The notes beneath the pieces were generated by a model that saw only the letters and a list, made by a program, of their open reading frames with translations, was not told where the DNA came from and did not search any database. Below, piece by piece: positions 1 to 12,635 of a DNA stretch of 64,000 bases. Each line of letters begins with the position of its first letter. Position 1 is the stretch's first letter. A program made the position numbers and the translations under genes. Origin of the DNA: Limnoperna fortunei. Its lineage: Eukaryota; Mollusca; Bivalvia; Mytilida; Modiolidae. The stretch covers positions 84,324,896-84,388,895 of the forward strand of contig OX104119.1 of assembly GCA_944474755.1 (NCBI GenBank), in the 5' to 3' direction.

Positions 1-413
1 GAGTCACATAGTCAGGGTCAGTAGTAGGTACCTTACAGGGGATCACATGGACAGGGTCAGTAGTAAGTATCTTACAGGAGTCACATGGACAGGGTCAGTA
101 GTAAGTACCTTACAGGGAGTCACATGGACAGGGTCAGTAGTAAGTACCTTACAGTGTGTCACATGGACAGGGTCAGTAGTAAGTACCTTACAGGGAGTCA
201 CATGGACAGGGTCAGTAGTAAGTACCTTACAGGGAGTCACATGGTCAGGGTCAGTAGTAAGTACCTTAGAGGGTGTCACATGGACAGGGTCAGTAGTAAG
301 TACCTTACAGGGAGTCACATGGACAGGATCAGTAGTAAGTACCTTACAGGTTGTCACATGGACAGGGTCAGTAGTAAGTACCCTACAGGGTGTCACATGG
401 ATAGTGTCAGTAA
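1..413. repeat. 39-bp minisatellite with splice-like core
   Basis: About ten tandem copies of a 39-bp unit that reads CACATGGACAGGGTCAG then TAGTAAGTACCTTACAG. The unit is a multiple of three with no stop in two forward frames and one reverse frame, which creates spurious repetitive open frames. Each unit holds a donor-like GTAAGT and an acceptor-like CCTTACAG. GTAAG-TAC-CTTAC is itself an inverted repeat, so a GTAAG lies on both strands. The array begins before the window and degrades after about 395. Confidence 0.95.
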
Positions 414-847
414 TGATGTTAGTGTGTCACCAATTTCAAACCCCTTATTACCTTATTAGTAACTGGTGCCCCCCTCCCCACTTTTCCAAAACTGTTTTAA
501 TTTACTTGTTGTAAAGACTAATTTTGCAAGTAATTTATTAAATGGTACAGTTTTATTGTTACTTCATACCATTATACAGTTTTACAATAGAAGATTTATA
601 CAAGTAGTATTGTGTAATTTATTGATATTAATCATGAAGTCATTCATTAGAACTAACACAGGGAATATCACATTCTATTTTACAAAAGATTTAATTATTT
701 TAGTTGTTGTCAATTGACCTATTTAAATAGACAACATTATTCTTGTTATTTTATTATGTTTACTTAAATTCAGACAACATATTGTTACTGTTTACTTTAC
801 AGTTCGAGTCAGAATTATGATATTACATTTATATAAATCCTTTACAG
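414..847. other. AT-rich non-coding stretch, probably intron
   Basis: No coding signal. It lies between the minisatellite and the B-box/NHL exon. It ends in a pyrimidine-rich TTTACAG acceptor at 841-847. An in-frame TAA at 834-836 shows that the coding exon cannot extend left of the acceptor. A second acceptor-like TTTACAG lies at about 796-802. Confidence 0.6.
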
Positions 848-1754
848 GTGTCATGTCTGTGACAAGGAACCATCTGTATACTGGTGTCATGGCTGTCAGA
901 GATCTATGTGTCAGGACTGTAACAATCAACACAGGGAATCAACAGATACTAAATATCACATTGTACAACATGTACAGGACATGTATTCACTGGATTATAA
1001 CTTCAAGGTCAATGTAGAGAGGATCAGTGATATAAAGGTGTTACATGATGTGTTAGTTATAGCTGATTGGAGTGATAAACAATTAGTAACATGTGATATA
1101 ACAGGACAACAACAACAACATACCATTCCATTACCTGGTATACCATACTGTATAGCTGTAGTAGACAACAACACTGTAGCTGTTATAATATCTACTACTA
1201 CATTGTATCCCTATCATCCTAATACTGTAGTGATAGTAGATGTCAGACAGAGACAAGTTATACAACGTATTGATGTAAAGGTGAGGTGTTATGGTATCAT
1301 GTACAGAGATAACCAGCTGTTTGTAGGCTGTGGTGATGGAACAATAAAGGTAATGAACATGTCAGGGAAGGTAACACGTACAATACCAGTGGGTGTATGG
1401 CCTGAGTATATCTGTGGTGGTGAGGCAGGACGTATCTACTATACTGACTATGTTAAGTTGTACTGTATTGATACAGTGGGGAACACTTTGTTTACATTTA
1501 CTGATCCTAACATGAGTGGACCACAGGGAATTACAACAGATGATGAAGGACATGTACTTGTTATATGTTGGCAGTCTAACAATGTACTCAGGATTAGTCC
1601 TGATGGTAAACAGAGTCAGGTTATTATTACACAGATATCACCATCTGTTGGGGATCCATGCATATTCTATAATGAACCCTCTAAATCAGTTGTTATTGGT
1701 CGTCATAACAATGTATATGTTTATAAAAAATCCACATTACAATATGCTGATTGA
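848..1754 (+). CDS. B-box zinc finger / NHL beta-propeller protein, 3'-terminal exon (TRIM-like)
   Basis: The exon starts after the acceptor at 847 with one base of a split codon and runs to TGA at 1752-1754. From 849 it encodes a B-box with the spacing C-x2-C-x8-C-x2-C-x4-C-x2-C-x3-H-x8-H, which fits a zinc-binding B-box of the type-1 pattern. The remaining roughly 260 residues have repeated hydrophobic blades of the NHL/SMP-30 propeller kind, such as PGIPYCIAVVDNN, YGIMYRDNQLFVGCGDG and GPQGITTDDEGHVLV. TRIM-NHL relatives act as ubiquitin ligases or RNA/protein-binding scaffolds, but no RING is visible here. The linker from B-box to propeller is short, with no obvious coiled coil. Met at 906 falls inside the B-box, so it is not the true start. 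Earlier exons lie left of the window or were not recognised. Such genes are strongly expanded in bivalves. The exact orthologue is unknown. Confidence 0.8.
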
Positions 1755-2347
1755 AAAAAGGATGTGATTATGAAAATTACATGTCTGATTTATCTGTTGT
1801 TATTGATCATTGGATGTAAACAATGTGTATCAATGTATTTAACTACTACCTGTAATGTGAACTAAAATATTGTGTTAAATATTGTGAATTTGTAAAGAAT
1901 TAGTGAAAGATAATATTCTGTCTAATGAACTCTCAATATCCATACATATGTTATAATTCACTGTCTAAATCAGTTGTTATTGGTCGTCATGACAATGTTT
2001 ATGTTTATAAGAAAGTATAAATAATCCACATTACAATATATTCTGATTGACACCAGGAAGTGATGATGTTGTTTACATATGTCTGACTTATCTGTTGTTA
2101 TTGGTTGTCATGACAATGTTTATGTTTATAAGAAAGTATAAATAATCCACATTACAATATATTCTGACACCAGGAAGTGATCATGTAGTTTACATATGTC
2201 TGACTTATCTGTTGTTATTGATCACTGGATGTAAACAATGTGTATCAATGTATTAAATTACTACATGTAATGTGAACTAAAAAATCATGTCAAATATTGT
2301 GAATATGTAAAGAATTAGTGAAAGATAATATTCTGTCTAATGAACTC
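1682..2347 (+). repeat. Triplicated 3' end of the B-box/NHL gene (last codons + 3' UTR)
   Basis: The segment from AAATCAGTTGTTATTGGTCG through the stop and into the UTR occurs at about 1685, again at about 1964 and, slightly altered, at about 2096. The first and third copies continue into the same TGTGTATCAATGTATT and AGTGAAAGATAATATTCTG blocks. In copies 2 and 3 the former coding part ends early at a TAA after the VYKKV codons, so they are non-coding fossils. The real stop at 1752 precedes them. Confidence 0.85.
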
Positions 2348-2524
2348 TTAAATAAATGTCAAATATAGTATGAAATCTGACATGATGACATGTTTAGAAT
2401 GGTTGACCTATTGACCTTAATATTTATAATTAGTCATGTTATATAAATAGTTACTAAATAAAGGTAATGTCAATTTCTGTGTATACTTTTGTAATCAATA
2501 TAATCTGTAAAATGGTTTTTACAG

Positions 2525-3200
2525 TATAGCATTGATTGACCATTGTAGGACTTCTCCTTGAATGTGAACAATTTAATGTATATTTTGATTAAAATGACAA
2601 GTCAACAATTTATTTACAGTACATGTATTATATTCACTGACTCAGTTATATTTGTGTATTCTAATGACAAGTCGACAATTTATTACAGTACATGTATTAT
2701 ATTCACAGAATTGGTTATATTTGTGTATTCCAATGACATGACGAGTCAATTTATTTACAATATATGTTTTATATTCACTGTTTTTACATTCTAGTATTGA
2801 TTGACCATTGTAGGACTTCTCCTTGAACGTCAACAATTTAATGTATATTTTGATTAAAATGACAAGTCAACAATTTATTTACAGTACATGTATCATATTC
2901 ACTGACTTGGTTATATTTGTGTATTCTAATGACAAGTCAACAATTTATTTACAGTACATGTATCACATTCACTGACTGGTTATATTTGTGTATTCTAATG
3001 ACAAGTCAACATTTTTTTTTACAGTACACTATTATATTCACTGACTTGGTTATATTTGTGTATTCTAATGACAAGTCAACAATTAATTTACAGTACATGT
3101 ATCATATTCACTGACTTGGTTATATTTGTGTATTCTAATGACATGACGAGTCAATTTATTTACAGTACATGTTTATATTCACTGTCTTTGTTATAACATG
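2525..3200. repeat. 70-bp tandem repeat in a 265-bp higher-order unit
   Basis: About eight copies of a 70-bp AT-rich unit containing GACAAGTCAACAATTTATTT, ACAGTACATGTAT and TTGGTTATATTTGTG. A longer lead sequence starting ATTGATTGACCATTGTAGGA occurs at 2531 and again at 2796, so the array has a 265-bp higher-order duplication. Each unit has an acceptor-like TTTACAG. The short open frames are repeat artefacts. Confidence 0.9.
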
Positions 3201-3465
3201 TATTTGTATTGACTGCACATGGATATAGTGATAATAAAAAAGTTAGTCAATTATTTTGTATTCTTTGTAATCACTAAAATGATTTCACTGTAAATAAAAT
3301 GTCTACATCAAATGGCAACAATCAACATGGGTAGTATGTTTTCACTTGATGTAAATGTCAGATGACATGTGTCTTAGTAGGTTGACATCTCATTGCTGGG
3401 TGACATGTGTCCATGTGAGGCGACATTCATATGTCATTCTGACATCACATGTCTCTGTTTAAAGG
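3201..3465. other. Unique spacer between arrays
   Basis: No gene seen. Its right part (from about 3355) has diverged words of the next array, such as GACATGTGTC, and is probably a decayed edge of it. Confidence 0.5.
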
Positions 3466-5215
3466 AATTAAAATGTGATGTGACTTGTATTTGAAATGAT
3501 GTGTCCTTGTGATATCTCATGTGTCTGGGTAAGATTATTTCCATGTGGGGTGACGTGTGATGATGTGTCCTTGTGACATTTCATGTGTATGAGTAAGATG
3601 ATTTCAATGAGATGTGACATGTGTGATGATGTGTCCTTGTGACATCTTGTATATCTGATTAAGATGATTTCCGTGTGAGGTGACATGTGTGATGATGTGT
3701 CCTTGTGACATCTCGTGTATCTTGGTTAGATGATTTCCATTTGATGCGACATGTGTGATGATGTGTCCTTGTGACATCTCATGTGTCTGGGTAAGATGAT
3801 TTCCATTTGATGTGACATGTGTGATGATGTGTCCTTGTGACATCTCATGTGTCTGGGTAAGATGATTTCCATTTGATGCGACATGTGTGATGATGTGTCC
3901 TTGTGGCATTTCATGTGTCTGGGTAAGATGATTTCAATGTGGGTTGACGTGTGATGATGTGTCCTTATGACATTTCATGTGTATTGGTAAGATGATTTCC
4001 GTGAGAGGTGACATGTGTGATGATGTGTCATTGTGACATCTCATGTGTCTGGCTAAGATAATTTCCATGTGAGGTGACAAGTGTGATGATGTGTCTGGGT
4101 AAGATGATTTCCATGCAAGGTGACATGTGTGATGATGTGTCATTGTGACATTTCATGTATCTTGGTAAGATGATCTCGATGTCAGGTGACATGTGTGACG
4201 ATGTGTCCTTGTGACATCTCATGTGTGTGGGTAAGATGATTTGCATGTGAGTTGACATGTGTGATGATGTGTCCTTGTGACATCTCTATATCTGGGTAAG
4301 ATGATTTCCATGTTGGGTCACATATATGTGATGATGTGTCCTGTTGACTTCTCATGTGTCTGGGTAAGACGATTTCCATGCGAGGTGACATGTTTATATT
4401 AAATTATGTGACATGTCATCTCATGTATCTGGGTAAGATGATTTTTATGTGAGGTGACTGGTGTGATGATGTGTCCTGCTGACATCTCATGTTTCTGAGT
4501 AAGATGAATTCCATGCTAGTTGACATGTATTTAATAAATGGTGTGTCCTTGTGACATCTCATGTGTCTGGGTAAGATGATTTGGTGTGGAATGTATTTAT
4601 GAAATTATGTGTCCTTGTGACGTCTCTTGTGTCTTGGTAAGATGATTTCCATGTGAGGTGACATGTGTGATGATGTTTCCCTGTGACATCTCATGTGTCA
4701 AGGTAAAATGATTTCCATGTGAGGTGACATGTGTGATGATGTTTTCTTGTGACATCTCTATAACTGGGTAAGATGATTTCCATGTCGGGTCACATGTGTG
4801 ATGATCTGTCCTTTTGACTTCTCATGTGTCTGGTTAAGATGATTTCCATGCAAGGTGACATGTGTAATGATGTGTCATTGTGACATTTCATGTATCTTGG
4901 TAAGATGATCTCCATGTCAGGTGACATGTGTGATGTGTCCTTGTGACATCTCTATATCTGGGTAAGATGATTTCCATGTTGGGTCACATGTGATGATATG
5001 TCGTTTTGACTTCTCATGTGTCTGGGTAAGACGACTTCCATGCGAGGTGACATGTGTATATGAAATTATGTGACATGTCATCTCATGTATCTGGGTAAGA
5101 TGATTTTTATGTGAGGTGACAGGTGTGATGATGTGTCCTGCTGACATCTCATGTTTTTGGGTAAGAGTTCCATGCGAGGTGACATGTGTGACTTGTCCTG
5201 GTGACATGCGTGATG
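3466..5215. repeat. 66-bp minisatellite with GGTAAGATGATTT core
   Basis: Roughly 26 copies of a 66-bp unit (GATGATGTGTCCTTGTGACA, TCTCATGTGTCTGGGTAAGA, TGATTTCCATGTGAGGTGAC). The 22-codon period leaves reverse frames open, giving false proteins built on SQGHIITHVTSHGNHLTQ-like units. Nearly every copy has GGTAAGAT, a good donor-like word. A block at about 4100-4500 is copied with the same private variants at about 4830-5165, so the array has also grown by larger duplications. Confidence 0.95.
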
Positions 5216-5330
5216 ATTTTGTCCTTTTGAATACACAAATATTAAGTGTGGATTGTGTCAAGCAGGCACCCAACACCGTCAGTACACAATTATCAAGTAT
5301 GCCGATCGTCTCAAGACATAACCTAATAGA

Positions 5331-8300
5331 GGCCCATCCATGTCCAGTCTATTTGATCTCCCATTCACAGTGGGCGGCCCATCCATTTCCAGTCTATTTG
5401 ATCTCCCATTCACAGTGGGCGGCCCACCCATTTCCAGTCTATTTGATCTCCCATTCACAGTGGGCGGCCCATCCATTTCCAGTCTATTTGTTCTCTCGTT
5501 CACAGTGGGCGGCCCATTTATGACCATTCTATTTGATCTCCCATTCACAGTAGGCGGCCATCCATTTCCAGTCTATTTGTTCTCTCGTTCACAGTGGGCG
5601 GCCCATTTATGACCATTCTATTTGATCTCCCATTCACAGTAGGCGGCCATCCATGTCCAGTCTATTTGATCTCCCATTCACAGTAGGCGGCCATCCATGT
5701 CCAGTCTATTTGTTCTCTCGTTCACAGTGGGCGGCCCATTTATGACCATTCTATTTGATCTCCCATTCACAGTCTGCAGCCCATCTATGTATTCTTTTTG
5801 ATCTCTCGTTCACAGTGGGCGGCCCACCCATGTCCAGTCTACTTGATATTCACATTCACAGTCGGCAGCCCACGCATGTCCAGTCTATTTGATCTCTCGT
5901 TTACAGTAAGCGGCCCATCCATGTCCAGTCTATTTCATCACCTTTAACAGTGAGCGGCCCATCCATGTCCAGTCTATTTCTTTTTCACAGTGGGTGGCCC
6001 ATCCATGTCCAATCTATTGATCCATCGTTCACAGTGGGCGTTTCATCCATGTCCAATCTATTTGATCACCCATTCAAAGTGGGTGGCCAATCCATGTCCA
6101 GTCTATTTGATCTCTCGTGTTCACAGTGGGAGGCCCATTCATGTCCAGTCAATATATTCTCTCATTAAAAGTGGGTCGCCTATCCATTTCTAGTTTATTT
6201 TATTTTTCGTTTATAGTGGCGACCCATCCATACCCAATCTATTTGATCACCTGTTCACAGTGGGCGGCCCATCTATTTCCAGTCTATTTGATGTCTTTTT
6301 CACAGTGGGCGACCCATCCATGTCCAGTCTATTTGATCTCGTTCACAGTTGACGGCCAATCTATATCCAATCTATTTGATTCCTAGTTCACAATGGGCGG
6401 TCCATCCATCTTAAATCTATTTGATCTCTCTTTCACAGTGGACGTCTCATCCATGTCCAATTTATTTCAACTTTTGTTCACATAGGGCGGCCCATCCATG
6501 TCCATTCCATTTGATCTCCCGTTCACAGGGGTCGGCCCATTCATGTCCAGTCTACTTGATCTCTTGATCACAGTGGGTGTCCCATTCAGGTCCAATCTAT
6601 CTGAACTTGCTTCCAAAGTGAACGGCCCGTTCAAGTCCAATCTATTCCATGCCCAATCTGTTTGATCTGTCGAACACATTGGGCGGCCCATTCATGCATG
6701 TATAGTCTCTTTGATCTCTCGTTCATAGTGAGCGGCTGATTCAAGTCAAATCTATTTGATCTCTTGTTAACAGTTGGCGGTCCATCCATGCCAAAACTAT
6801 TTTGATCTGTCATTCACAGTGGGCGGCCCATCCATGTACATACTACTTGACCTTTAGTTCACAGTGGGTGGCCCATCCATGTCCAATCTATTTGAACTCG
6901 CTTTCACAGTGGGCGGCCCGTCCATGTCCAATCTGTTTGATCTGTCAAACACACTGTGCGGCCCATCCATGCATGTCTAGTCTTTTTGATCTCTCGTTCA
7001 CAGTGAGCGGCCCATTCAAATCCAATCCATTTGATCTCTTGTTAACAGTTGGCGGTCCATCCATGCCAAAACTATTTTGATCTGTCATTCACAGTGGGCG
7101 GCCCATCCATGTCCTATCTATTTGATCTATTGTTCACAGTTGGCAGTCCATCCATGTTCAAATCTATTTGATCTCTCGTTCACAGTCGACGGCCAAACTG
7201 TGTCCAATCTATTTGACCTCTCGCTCACAGTGGGCGGTCCATCCATCTTCAATCTTTTTGATCTCCCGTTCACAGTTGGCGACCCATCCATGTCCAGTCT
7301 ATTTGATCTCTCGTTCACAGTGGTCGGCCCATACTGCCTCAATCTATTTAATATCTCGTTTACAATGGGCGGCCCATCCATGTCCAATCTATTTGATCCC
7401 TCGTTCACAGTGGGCGTTCCATCCATGTCCAATCTATTTGATCTCTCGTTTACAGTTGGCGGCCCATCCATGTCCAGTATATTTGATCCCTCGTTCACAA
7501 TAGGCAGCCCATCCATGTCCAATCTTTTTATTCACCCGTTCAAAGTGGGCGCCCCATCCATGTCCAATTTGTTTGATCACCCGTTCACAGATTGCGGCCC
7601 TTCCACGTCCAGTCTATTTGATCACAAGTTCACAGTAGGCGGCCCATCTATGTCCGAACTATTTGATCTCTCGTTCACAGAGGGCGGCCATGCATGACCA
7701 ATGTATTTGATATCCCATTCGCAGTGGGCGGGCCATCCATGTCCAGTCTATTTGATCTCTCGTTCACAGTGGGCGGCTCATCTATGTCCAGTTTATTTGA
7801 TCTTCCATTCACAGTCTGCAGCCCATCTATGTCCAGTCTATTTGATCACCTGTTCACAGTAGGCGGCCATCCATGTCCAGTCTATTTGATCTCTCGTTCA
7901 CAGTGGGCGGCTCATCTATGTCCAGTTTATTTGATCTTCCATTCACAGTCTGCAGCCCATCTATGTCCAGTCTATTTGGTCACCTGTTCACAGTAGGCGG
8001 CCTCCATGGCCAAACTATTTGATCTCTCGATCACAGCCCATCCATGTCCAATCTTTTTATTCACCCGTTCAAAGTGGGCGCCTCATCCATGTCAAATTTG
8101 TTTGATCACCCGTTCACAGTGTGCGGCCCTTCCATGTCCAGTCTGTTTGATCTCTAGTTCAGTGGGCGGCCTATCCATGTTCAATCTATTTGATCACCCA
8201 TTCACAGTCGGCAGCCCATTCATGTCCAATCTATTTGATCACCTGTTCACAGTCGGCAGCCCATACATGTCCAGTCTATTTGATCTACCGTTTACAGTGG

Positions 8301-11300
8301 GCGGCCCATTCATGTCCAATCTATTTGATCTCTCGTTAACATTGGGCGGCCTATCCATGTCCAGTATATTTGATCTCCCATTTACAGTCGGCGGCCCATC
8401 CATTACCTGTCTATTTGATGTCTTTTTCACTGTGGGCGGTGCATTCATGTCCAATCTATTTGATCACCCGTTCACAGTGTGCGGCCCATCCATGGCCAGT
8501 TTATTTGATCAAAAGTTCACAGTAGATGACTTATCCATGTCTAAAATTCTTGATATCTCGTTCACACTATACGACCCATCCTTGTCCAATCTATTTGATC
8601 TCCGGTTCACATGGGTCGGCCCAACAATGTCAAGTCTATTTGATCTCTCGTTAAAAGTGGGTGGCCCATCCATGTCCAGTCTAATTTATCTCTCGTTGAC
8701 AGTGGGCGTTCCATCCATGCCCAATCTTGTTTACCACCCGTTCACAGTTGGCGGCCCATCCATGACTAGTATATTTAATCACCTGTTCACAGTTGGCGGT
8801 ACGTCCAATCTATTTGATCTCTCGTTCACAGTGGTCGGCCCATAATGCCTAGTCTATTTGATATCTCGTTTACAGTTGTCGGCACATCCATGTCCAATCT
8901 ATTTGTTCCCTCGTTCACAGTGGGCGTTCCATCCATGCCCAATCTTTTTTATCACCCGTTCACAGTGGTGGCCCATTCATTTCCTAATTTGTTTGATCAC
9001 CCGTTCACAGTTTGCGGCCCATCCATGACTAGTCTTTTTGATCACCTGTTCACCGTTGGCGGTCCGTCAATGTCCAATCTATTTTTTCTCTCGTTCACAG
9101 TGGTCGACCCATCCATGTCCAATTTATTTGATTTCCCGTTTACAGTGAGCGGCCTACCCATGTCCAGTCTATGTGATCTCATATTCACAATGGGCGGCAC
9201 ATCCATCTCCAATCTATCTGATCTCCCGTTCATAGTGGGAGGGCCATCCACGCCCAATTTATTTCATCTCTCATTCACAGTGGGCGGCCCATCCATGTCC
9301 AATCTATTTGATCACCCGTTCACAAAGGGTCGGTCCCTCCATGTCAAGTCTATTTCATCTCTCGTTCAAAGTGGGCGGCCCATCCATGTCCAGTCTATTT
9401 GACCTCTCGTTCACAGTTAGCAGTCAATCCATTTTCAAACTCTTTGATGTCTTTTTCACAGTGGGCGGCCTATCCATGTCTAGTCAGTTTGATCTCTCGT
9501 TCACAGTGGGCGGCCCATCCATCTCCAATTTTTCACGCGTTCATAGTGTGCGGCCGTGACCAGTCTACTTGAACACCTGTCTCATAGTAGGCGGCCTATC
9601 CTAGTCTAAACTATTTGATCTCTCGTTTACAGTGAGCGGTTAATCCATGTCCAATCTATTTTATCTCTCATTTACAGTGGGCGGCCCATCCATGTCCAGT
9701 CTATTTGATCTCCCGTTGACAGGGGTCGGCCCATCGATGTCAAGTCTATTTGATCTCTCGTTCAAAATGGGCGACCCATCCATGTCCAGTCTATTTGATA
9801 TCTTGTTCATAGTGGTCAGCCCATACTGCCTCGTCCAATTGATATCTCGTTTACAGTGGCGGCTAATCCATGTCCAATCTATTTAATCCCTCTTTCACAG
9901 TGGGCGTTTCATCCATGTCCAATCTTTTTGATCACCCGTTCAGTGGGCGGGCACCCATGACCAATCTATTTGATCACCCGTTCACAGTGTGCGGCCCATT
10001 CATGTCCCAATTTGTTTGATCTCCCGTTCACAGTGGGCAGCCCATCCATGTCCAATCTTTTTATTCACCCGTTCAAAGTGGGCGCCTCATCCATGTCCAA
10101 TTTGTTTGATCACCCGTTCACAGTGTGCGGCCCTTCCATGTCCAGTCTATTTGATCACCAGTTCACAGTAGGCGGCCCATCTATGTCCGAACTATTTGAT
10201 CTCTCGTTCACAGTGGGCGGCCATGCATGTCCAATGTATTTAATATCCCATTCGCAGTGGGCGGGCCATCCATGTCCAGTCTATTTGATCTCTCGTTCAC
10301 AGTGGGTGGCTCATCTATGTCCAGTTTATTTGATCTTCCATTCAGTCTGCAGCCCATCTATGTCCAGTCTTTTTGATCACCTGTTCACAGTAGGCGGCCC
10401 TCCATGGCCAAACTATTTGATCTCTCGATCACAGTGGGCGGCCATCCATGTCCAGTTTATTTGATCTTCCATTCACAGTCTGCAGCCCATCTATGTCCAG
10501 TCTTTTTGATCACCTGTTCACAGTATGCGACCCATCCATGTCCAATCTATTTGATCTCGAGTTCACATTGACCAACCCATCCATGTCTAGTCTGTTTGAT
10601 CTCTCGAACACATTGTGCGACCCATCCATGTCCAATCTATTTGATCTCTTGTTCACATTTTGCGGTCCATCCACGTATAAACTATTTGATCTCTCGTTCA
10701 CAGTGGGCAGGGTGGCCGAGTGGTTAATTTAGTTCCTCTACTTTGATCACGTGGCCTGTCAACACTGAGATTACGGTTTCAAGCCTCGCTGCGCGCAGGG
10801 TGCGTTCGACTCCAATCTTAATTGACAAGGATAGCCAGTTTTGCAACCGAGGGTCGGGGGTTTTCTCCGGGTACCCCGACTTCCTCCCCCAATAAAAACT
10901 GAACGCCATGATATAGCTGAAAACTTGCTGAAAGTAGCGTTAAATAACATTCAAACATATAAACAAACACAGTGGGCGGCCCATCCATGTCTAATCTATT
11001 TGATAACTTGTTTACAGCTGGCAGTGAATCCATGTTTAAACTATTTTATCTCCAGTCTATTTGATCTCTCGTTCACAGTCGAAGGCCAATCTATTTGATC
11101 TCTGGTTCATAGTGGGCGGTCCATCCATCTTCAATGTATTTCATCTCTCGTTCACAGTGGGCCGCCCATCCATCTCCAATCTATTTGATCTCCGGTTCAC
11201 AAAGGGTCGGCCCCTCCATGTCAAGTCTATTTCTCTTTGATGTCTTTTTCACAGTGGGCGGCCTATCCATGTCTAGTCTGTTTGATCTCTCGTTCACAGT

Positions 11301-11935
11301 TAGCGGTCCATCCATTTTCAAACTATTTGATCTCTCGTTCACAGTGGGCGGCCCATCCATCTCCAATTTTTTTTTCACGCGTTCATAGTGTGCGGCCGTG
11401 ACCAGTATACTTGAACACCTGTTCATAGTAGGCGGCCTATCCTAGTCTAAACTATTTGATCTCTCGTTTACAGTGAGCGGTTAATCCATGTCCAATCTAT
11501 TTTATCTCTCATTTACAGTGGGCGGCCAGTCCATGTCCAGTCTATTTGATCTCCCGTTGACAGGGGTCGGCCCATCCATGTCAAGTCTATTTGATCTCTC
11601 GTTCAAAGTGGGCGACCCATCCATGTCCAGTCTATTTGATATCTTGTTCACAGTCGGAAGCCCATCAATGTCCAATATAATTGATCTCTCGTTAACTGTG
11701 GGCGGTCCTCCATGCTTTATCTCTTGTTCACAGTTGACGGTCCATCCATGTCCAACCTATTTAATCTCTCGTTCACCGTTGGTGGCATATTCATGTCAAC
11801 TCTATTTGATCTCTTGTTCACAGTTGACGGTCCATCCCATGTCCAAACTATTTGATCTCACACTCGGCGGCCCATTCATGTCCAGTCTATTTTATCTCTT
11901 GTTTACAGTATGTGGCCCATCTATATCTATCCTTG
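5331..11935. repeat. 6.6-kb array of a 45-bp minisatellite
   Basis: About 140 copies of a 45-bp unit: GTCCAGTCTATTTGATCTCT, CGTTCACAGTGGGCGGCCCA, TCCAT. The 15-codon period keeps all phases of the consensus nearly stop-free on both strands, so long repetitive open frames up to about 280 codons appear and break at random indels. Single-copy variants recur in blocks: about 6755-6840 with 7031-7115, 7500-7680 with 10040-10215, and 9440-9770 with 11240-11600. This shows segmental duplication within the array. Each unit contains GGGCGG and an acceptor-like TTCACAG. A SINE interrupts it at 10709-10967. Confidence 0.95.
10709..10967 (+). mobile_element. tRNA-derived SINE inserted in the 45-bp array
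   Basis: It has the head GGTGGCCGAGTGGTTAA (A-box type), a decayed B-box region, the body CTCCAATCTTAATTGACAAG and TCCTCCCCCAATAAAAACTG, and a tail of CATTCAAACATATAAACAAA. The 10-bp array word CACAGTGGGC lies at both 10699-10708 and 10968-10977, as expected for a target-site duplication made inside the satellite. The insertion is therefore younger than the array. Confidence 0.85.
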
Positions 11936-12635
11936 TCGTCCTCGTTGTAAACCGTTCAATTTGCAACTTCCCATTTAGTCGGGAAATGTACATCACTAAA
12001 TAAAGAGATTTAAGCAATGGAAAAGAATGAATAAACATGATAGACATTACAAGAAATTTTGTGTAGCTTGGCTTTTATAATTAGGATACTTTCAGAAATG
12101 GAGTAATTTACACTCCAGTTTCGTTATGCTGTAGCTGGAGTTAAATATACCTCTGTTGTCCACTTTTTTACAATGGTACTTTACTTTCTTACAGATGTAC
12201 TCGTGTGGTCGTTTTCTGATTGTATCAGGTAGTTCCTCTTTTGGTGAATGATAATTGTTGTATTTGAGATCAGGATTTGTGCCATCTTTTATATGCTAAC
12301 CGTAATGTGGTCATTTTGACCTCCAGATACAATTCTCTTATTGTTTCTTTAGTAATTTCCTTTGTGAGAAATCTGTTAGGCAAAAGTTAAATTGGTGTAT
12401 ACTACCCACCGGAGAACTTCCATTTGGGAAAAAGAGATGTATTTCTGTTTACTAGCTCCTTGATATTATCCTTTGGAAGTTGGAGTTTTATTGTAGTACC
12501 ACCCGTGGGTTTTTTAATTATTTTTTACTTGTTGTTTCACTTATGGTGCTTTGTCTTCACTTGTACTGCTACTTTCATCTTTCTGAACTCGAATATACCA
12601 ACATAATAGCACAAAATTTGTAGAACAATTATTCC
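11936..12635. other. Non-repetitive AT-rich interval
   Basis: No gene, RNA or repeat recognised. Short open frames (for example 12424-12606) have no recognisable motif. Confidence 0.5.

Noticed and set aside
3468..5276. Histidine-rich reverse-strand frames (GHIITHVTSHGNHLTQ)
   Set aside because: By-product of the 66-bp array; frames shift with every indel.
5331..11935. Long repetitive open frames (MSSLFDLSFTVGGPS-type on plus, MDGPPTVNERSNRLD-type on minus) as a repetitive structural protein
   Set aside because: The 45-bp unit is divisible by three and lacks stops in several frames. Frames break at random indels, are open on both strands, and have no start, signal peptide or splice context.
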